A stretch of 15,519 nt of DNA from Dysgonamonadaceae bacterium (lineage in GTDB: Bacteria; Bacteroidota; Bacteroidia; Bacteroidales; Azobacteroidaceae): the NCBI GenBank assembly GCA_031284225.1, contig JAITAH010000026.1, forward strand, positions 1 through 15,519. The letters are read 5' to 3'. A program made the translations under genes and the position numbers. Positions 13,207 to 15,519 of the stretch are shown here, piece after piece (within the stretch, counting starts at the first letter, position 1; the number at the start of each line of letters is the position of its first letter). Below the pieces are notes generated by a model. That model was not told the DNA's origin and ran no database searches. It saw only the letters and a list, made by a program, of their open reading frames with translations.

Positions 13207-15198
13207 ATGAAACATTTGAAATATACAGTTATACTGCTGTTCACACTCATTTTAACCTGTTCTTGCGATTATTTATCTGTTGATAAATATTTCGACGAAA
13301 CATTGCGTTACGATTCCGTATTTTCAAACAAACTGAACATTGAAAAATATGTATGGGGAACGGCCGCCATGCTGCCCGATCCCGGCGCTTTCTGGGGAAA
13401 TAATTTCACACCCGGCGTTTTTGCCTGCGACGAAGCCATGATTATCGGACCTTTGGGCGAATACAACGGAATGAATTACGTATTAGGCGCTGTCAGCCCC
13501 GATAACACTATCTTCTATTACTCCGTATGGCAAACGATGTACAAGGTAATACGTAAAGCCAATACCATATTGGCACGAATAGATGAAGTGCCGGATTTGA
13601 CTTCGTTCGAAAAAATGGAATTGATAGGCTATGCCTATATGCTACGCGCTTATGCTTATTATCTGATTTTGATGGATTACGGGCCTGTGGTTATTTTGGG
13701 CGACGATGTGTTCGAAACCAACCGCGAACCGGAATACTACGACCGCTATCGCGCTACTTACGACGAATCGGTCGATTATATCTGTGGAGAATTTGAGAAT
13801 GCCGCCAAATATCTGCCCACGCAGGTGGCGGCAGCCTATTTCGGACGTCCGACCAAGGGCGCTGCTTACGCTATGATCGCCCGCTTGCGCCTTCAACAGG
13901 CGAGTCCGCTTTACAACGGGGGAACGGCTGCCCACACGTATTTTGGAGACTGGACGCGAAGCGTGGATGGCAAACACTATGTATCGCAGATGTATAGCGA
14001 AGAAAAATGGGCGATAGCCGCCGCTGCTGCAAAGCGGGTAATCAATATGGGGCGTTATGTATTGCATACCGTACCGACCGATCCTACGTTGAACGATGCA
14101 ATTGAATTGCCTGCTAATGTGCCGGATACCGATTTTCCCAATGGCGCTGGAGGAATTGACCCATTCCGGTCTTATTCCGATATGTTTACCGGCGAAGTGC
14201 TGATGCAGCGCAATTCCGAAGTGATCTGGGGGACGTCCTCGCCAAGCATCCTGAACTATACGCGACACTCTTTTCCTTACAATACTATGGGTGGTTGGAA
14301 TCAGACGGCGGTCAACCAGAAAATCATCGACGCCTATTATATGGCGGATGGAGGAACGGTGAGCGAACCGGGGCCTTACTTCCAATACAATACAGTAGGA
14401 ACGTCCGATATGGTATTCTCTGGATATACGCTTAAAAACATTGTGCATCCGATGTTTGTGAACCGCGAAATGCGTTTCTATGCCAGCATCGGATTTAGCG
14501 GGCGCTATTGGGCGGCCAGTTCGACTACCGAAAGCAACCGGAAAGAAATGGTTATCAACTATAACTATTCGGGCAATGGCGGTATTGGCGTCTTGAGTGG
14601 CGGAAGCGCTCCCGAACATTATCCGGTAACCGGCTATGTGGTTACAAAATATATTCATTCGGACGACGCATGGGCTGGAACCGGTTATCAGCAAATGCCG
14701 AAATCTTTCCCGATTATACGGTATGCCGAAATTTTGCTTTCTTACGTAGAAGCTATGAATCACTTGACTCAATCCTACACGCTTACCGATGAGGAAAGCG
14801 GAACAAGTATTACCGTATCACGCGATGTGGAGGATATGGCCAAGTATTTCAATCAGATTCATTACAGGGTGGGGCTTCCCGGACTGAATAGCGCTCAGTT
14901 GGCTTCGGTAAGCGAAATGCAGAAAATCATCGAAAAAGAACGGATGATTGAACTGGCATTTGAAAACCGGCGTTATTACGATGTTCGTCGCTGGGGTATT
15001 TACGAAGAAAGCGAAAACGAACGCTGGATGGGGCTGGATATGTTTTCCGATCCGCCTTCATTTTTCAGTATTGTGCCTGTTGATCATGTCCGAGCACGTA
15101 GCCGTGTGGTAAACAAGCGAATGGTATTGTTGCCGCTCAGTCGGTCGGAAGTGAGAAAAGCGCCGTCGCTGGATCAAAATCCGGGTTGGGGCGATTAA
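13207..15198 (+). CDS. SusD/RagB-family glycan-binding lipoprotein
   Basis: The 663-residue protein starts with a lipoprotein signal MKHLKYTVILLFTLILTCSC, probably lipidated at Cys20 (Cys18 is the alternative). The N-terminal helical region includes FYYSVWQTMYKVIRKANTIL and AYMLRAYAYYLILMDYGPV, typical of the SusD TPR-like fold. The C-terminal RagB/SusD domain contains EMQKIIEKERMIELAFENRR and YYDVRRWGI (about 570-598), the most conserved family segment. It sits on the outer face of the outer membrane, closes over SusC as a hinged lid, and delivers oligosaccharides. It is longer than the original SusD (about 550 residues), with long inserts in the middle. It is cotranscribed with susC; the DUF1735-type lipoprotein starts 33 bases downstream. 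Confidence 0.95.
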   Translation: MKHLKYTVILLFTLILTCSCDYLSVDKYFDETLRYDSVFSNKLNIEKYVWGTAAMLPDPGAFWGNNFTPGVFACDEAMIIGPLGEYNGMNYVLGAVSPDNTIFYYSVWQTMYKVIRKANTILARIDEVPDLTSFEKMELIGYAYMLRAYAYYLILMDYGPVVILGDDVFETNREPEYYDRYRATYDESVDYICGEFENAAKYLPTQVAAAYFGRPTKGAAYAMIARLRLQQASPLYNGGTAAHTYFGDWTRSVDGKHYVSQMYSEEKWAIAAAAAKRVINMGRYVLHTVPTDPTLNDAIELPANVPDTDFPNGAGGIDPFRSYSDMFTGEVLMQRNSEVIWGTSSPSILNYTRHSFPYNTMGGWNQTAVNQKIIDAYYMADGGTVSEPGPYFQYNTVGTSDMVFSGYTLKNIVHPMFVNREMRFYASIGFSGRYWAASSTTESNRKEMVINYNYSGNGGIGVLSGGSAPEHYPVTGYVVTKYIHSDDAWAGTGYQQMPKSFPIIRYAEILLSYVEAMNHLTQSYTLTDEESGTSITVSRDVEDMAKYFNQIHYRVGLPGLNSAQLASVSEMQKIIEKERMIELAFENRRYYDVRRWGIYEESENERWMGLDMFSDPPSFFSIVPVDHVRARSRVVNKRMVLLPLSRSEVRKAPSLDQNPGWGD

Positions 15199-15231
15199 TT
15201 TACGGAATTAAACAATTTCAATCTAAATAAT

Positions 15232-15519
15232 ATGAAGCAATATATTCAATTTATAGCAGTGTGTCTATTGGCGTCTGGTCTAGGAAGTTTTTACGGGTGC
15301 AACGAAGATGCGGTATTTGAAAAGGAACAGTACGAAAAAATCTTGTGCCTCCTCAGTGATGACGATCATCTGTTTACGGTTATTCATTCGCTGGACGAAG
15401 ACGTAACCACAGGTAATTTTTCTGTCATTATAGGTGGTAGTCAACATTTTGAAGAAGATGTTACCGTCGAATTTGAACCGGAAACGGAGTTGTTGGAGCA
15501 ATATAACAAGAAAAACTTC
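15232..15519 (+). CDS. DUF1735-domain surface lipoprotein (3' partial)
   Basis: ATG at 15232 opens a frame that runs without a stop to the window end (96 codons). The N-terminus is a lipoprotein signal with lipobox FYGC and lipidation at Cys23. Residues about 50-96 match the DUF1735 (BT_3987-like N-terminal) pattern: VIHSLDEDVTTGNFSVIIGG, then EEDVTVEFEPETELLEQYNKKNF. In Bacteroidales, genes with this domain commonly follow susD and encode surface glycan-binding proteins, or are fused to a GH18-type or other catalytic or binding domain. The rest of the protein lies outside the window, so catalytic activity cannot be judged. It is probably the third gene of the susC-susD transcript. Confidence 0.8.
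   Translation, partial: MKQYIQFIAVCLLASGLGSFYGCNEDAVFEKEQYEKILCLLSDDDHLFTVIHSLDEDVTTGNFSVIIGGSQHFEEDVTVEFEPETELLEQYNKKNF

Noticed and set aside
13642..14772. Long minus-strand open frame (376 codons) inside susD
   Set aside because: It is antisense to an unmistakable SusD gene, with Arg/His/Ile-rich shadow composition and no domain features.
1..15519. CRISPR arrays, tRNA, rRNA, insertion-sequence transposases or phage genes
   Set aside because: No regular repeat-spacer pattern, cloverleaf, rRNA segment (apart from the boxA-like word), transposase or phage structural motif was recognised on either strand.

Overview
The window comes from a Bacteroidota genome, most likely order Bacteroidales. 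The evidence is a SusC/SusD pair, a DUF1735-type surface lipoprotein, a fimbrillin-like protein ending in a FISUMP/C-type-lectin-like domain, Bacteroidota-style -7 elements (TAnnTTTG) and A-rich leaders without strong Shine-Dalgarno sequences. The species cannot be named from the sequence.

Layout. 1-1068 is the 3' part of a fimbrillin-like surface protein whose start lies outside the window. 1069-1508 is a gene-free stretch with small repeats and hairpins. A GT2 glycosyltransferase (1509-2591, minus) is divergent from a three-gene operon (2697-4738, plus): ECF sigma factor, small single-pass membrane protein in the anti-sigma position, and a lipoprotein with a C-terminal membrane helix. A 20-bp perfect inverted repeat separates that operon from a convergent nitroreductase-family lipoprotein (4858-5457, minus). 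From 5616 to the end all genes are on the plus strand: an AraC-type regulator that looks like a hybrid two-component protein stripped of its sensor and kinase, a ROK sugar kinase, a NagB-like amino-sugar-phosphate deaminase/isomerase, an IPT/TIG-NHL lipoprotein, SusC, SusD, and the start of a DUF1735 lipoprotein cut by the window edge.

How the genes may work together. The 5616-15519 block looks like the front of a polysaccharide utilization locus. SusD, the NHL lipoprotein and the DUF1735 protein would bind glycan at the cell surface, SusC would import oligosaccharide, and the ROK kinase plus NagB-like enzyme would feed an amino sugar (GlcNAc, ManNAc or similar) into glycolysis. No glycoside hydrolase is in the window; one is expected downstream. 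The AraC-type protein may be the local regulator.

Most unusual points: (i) in the AraC-type regulator the receiver Asp is Asn, the dimerization-domain His is Ser, and no ATPase domain is present; (ii) the NagB-like protein carries Asn-His-Gln where E. coli NagB has Asp-His-Glu; (iii) there are structured leaders ahead of the NHL gene and ahead of susC, the latter containing a 25-codon ORF; (iv) a boxA-like motif precedes the regulator; (v) the first gene has the architecture of targets of Bacteroidales diversity-generating retroelements, although no reverse transcriptase is visible here.
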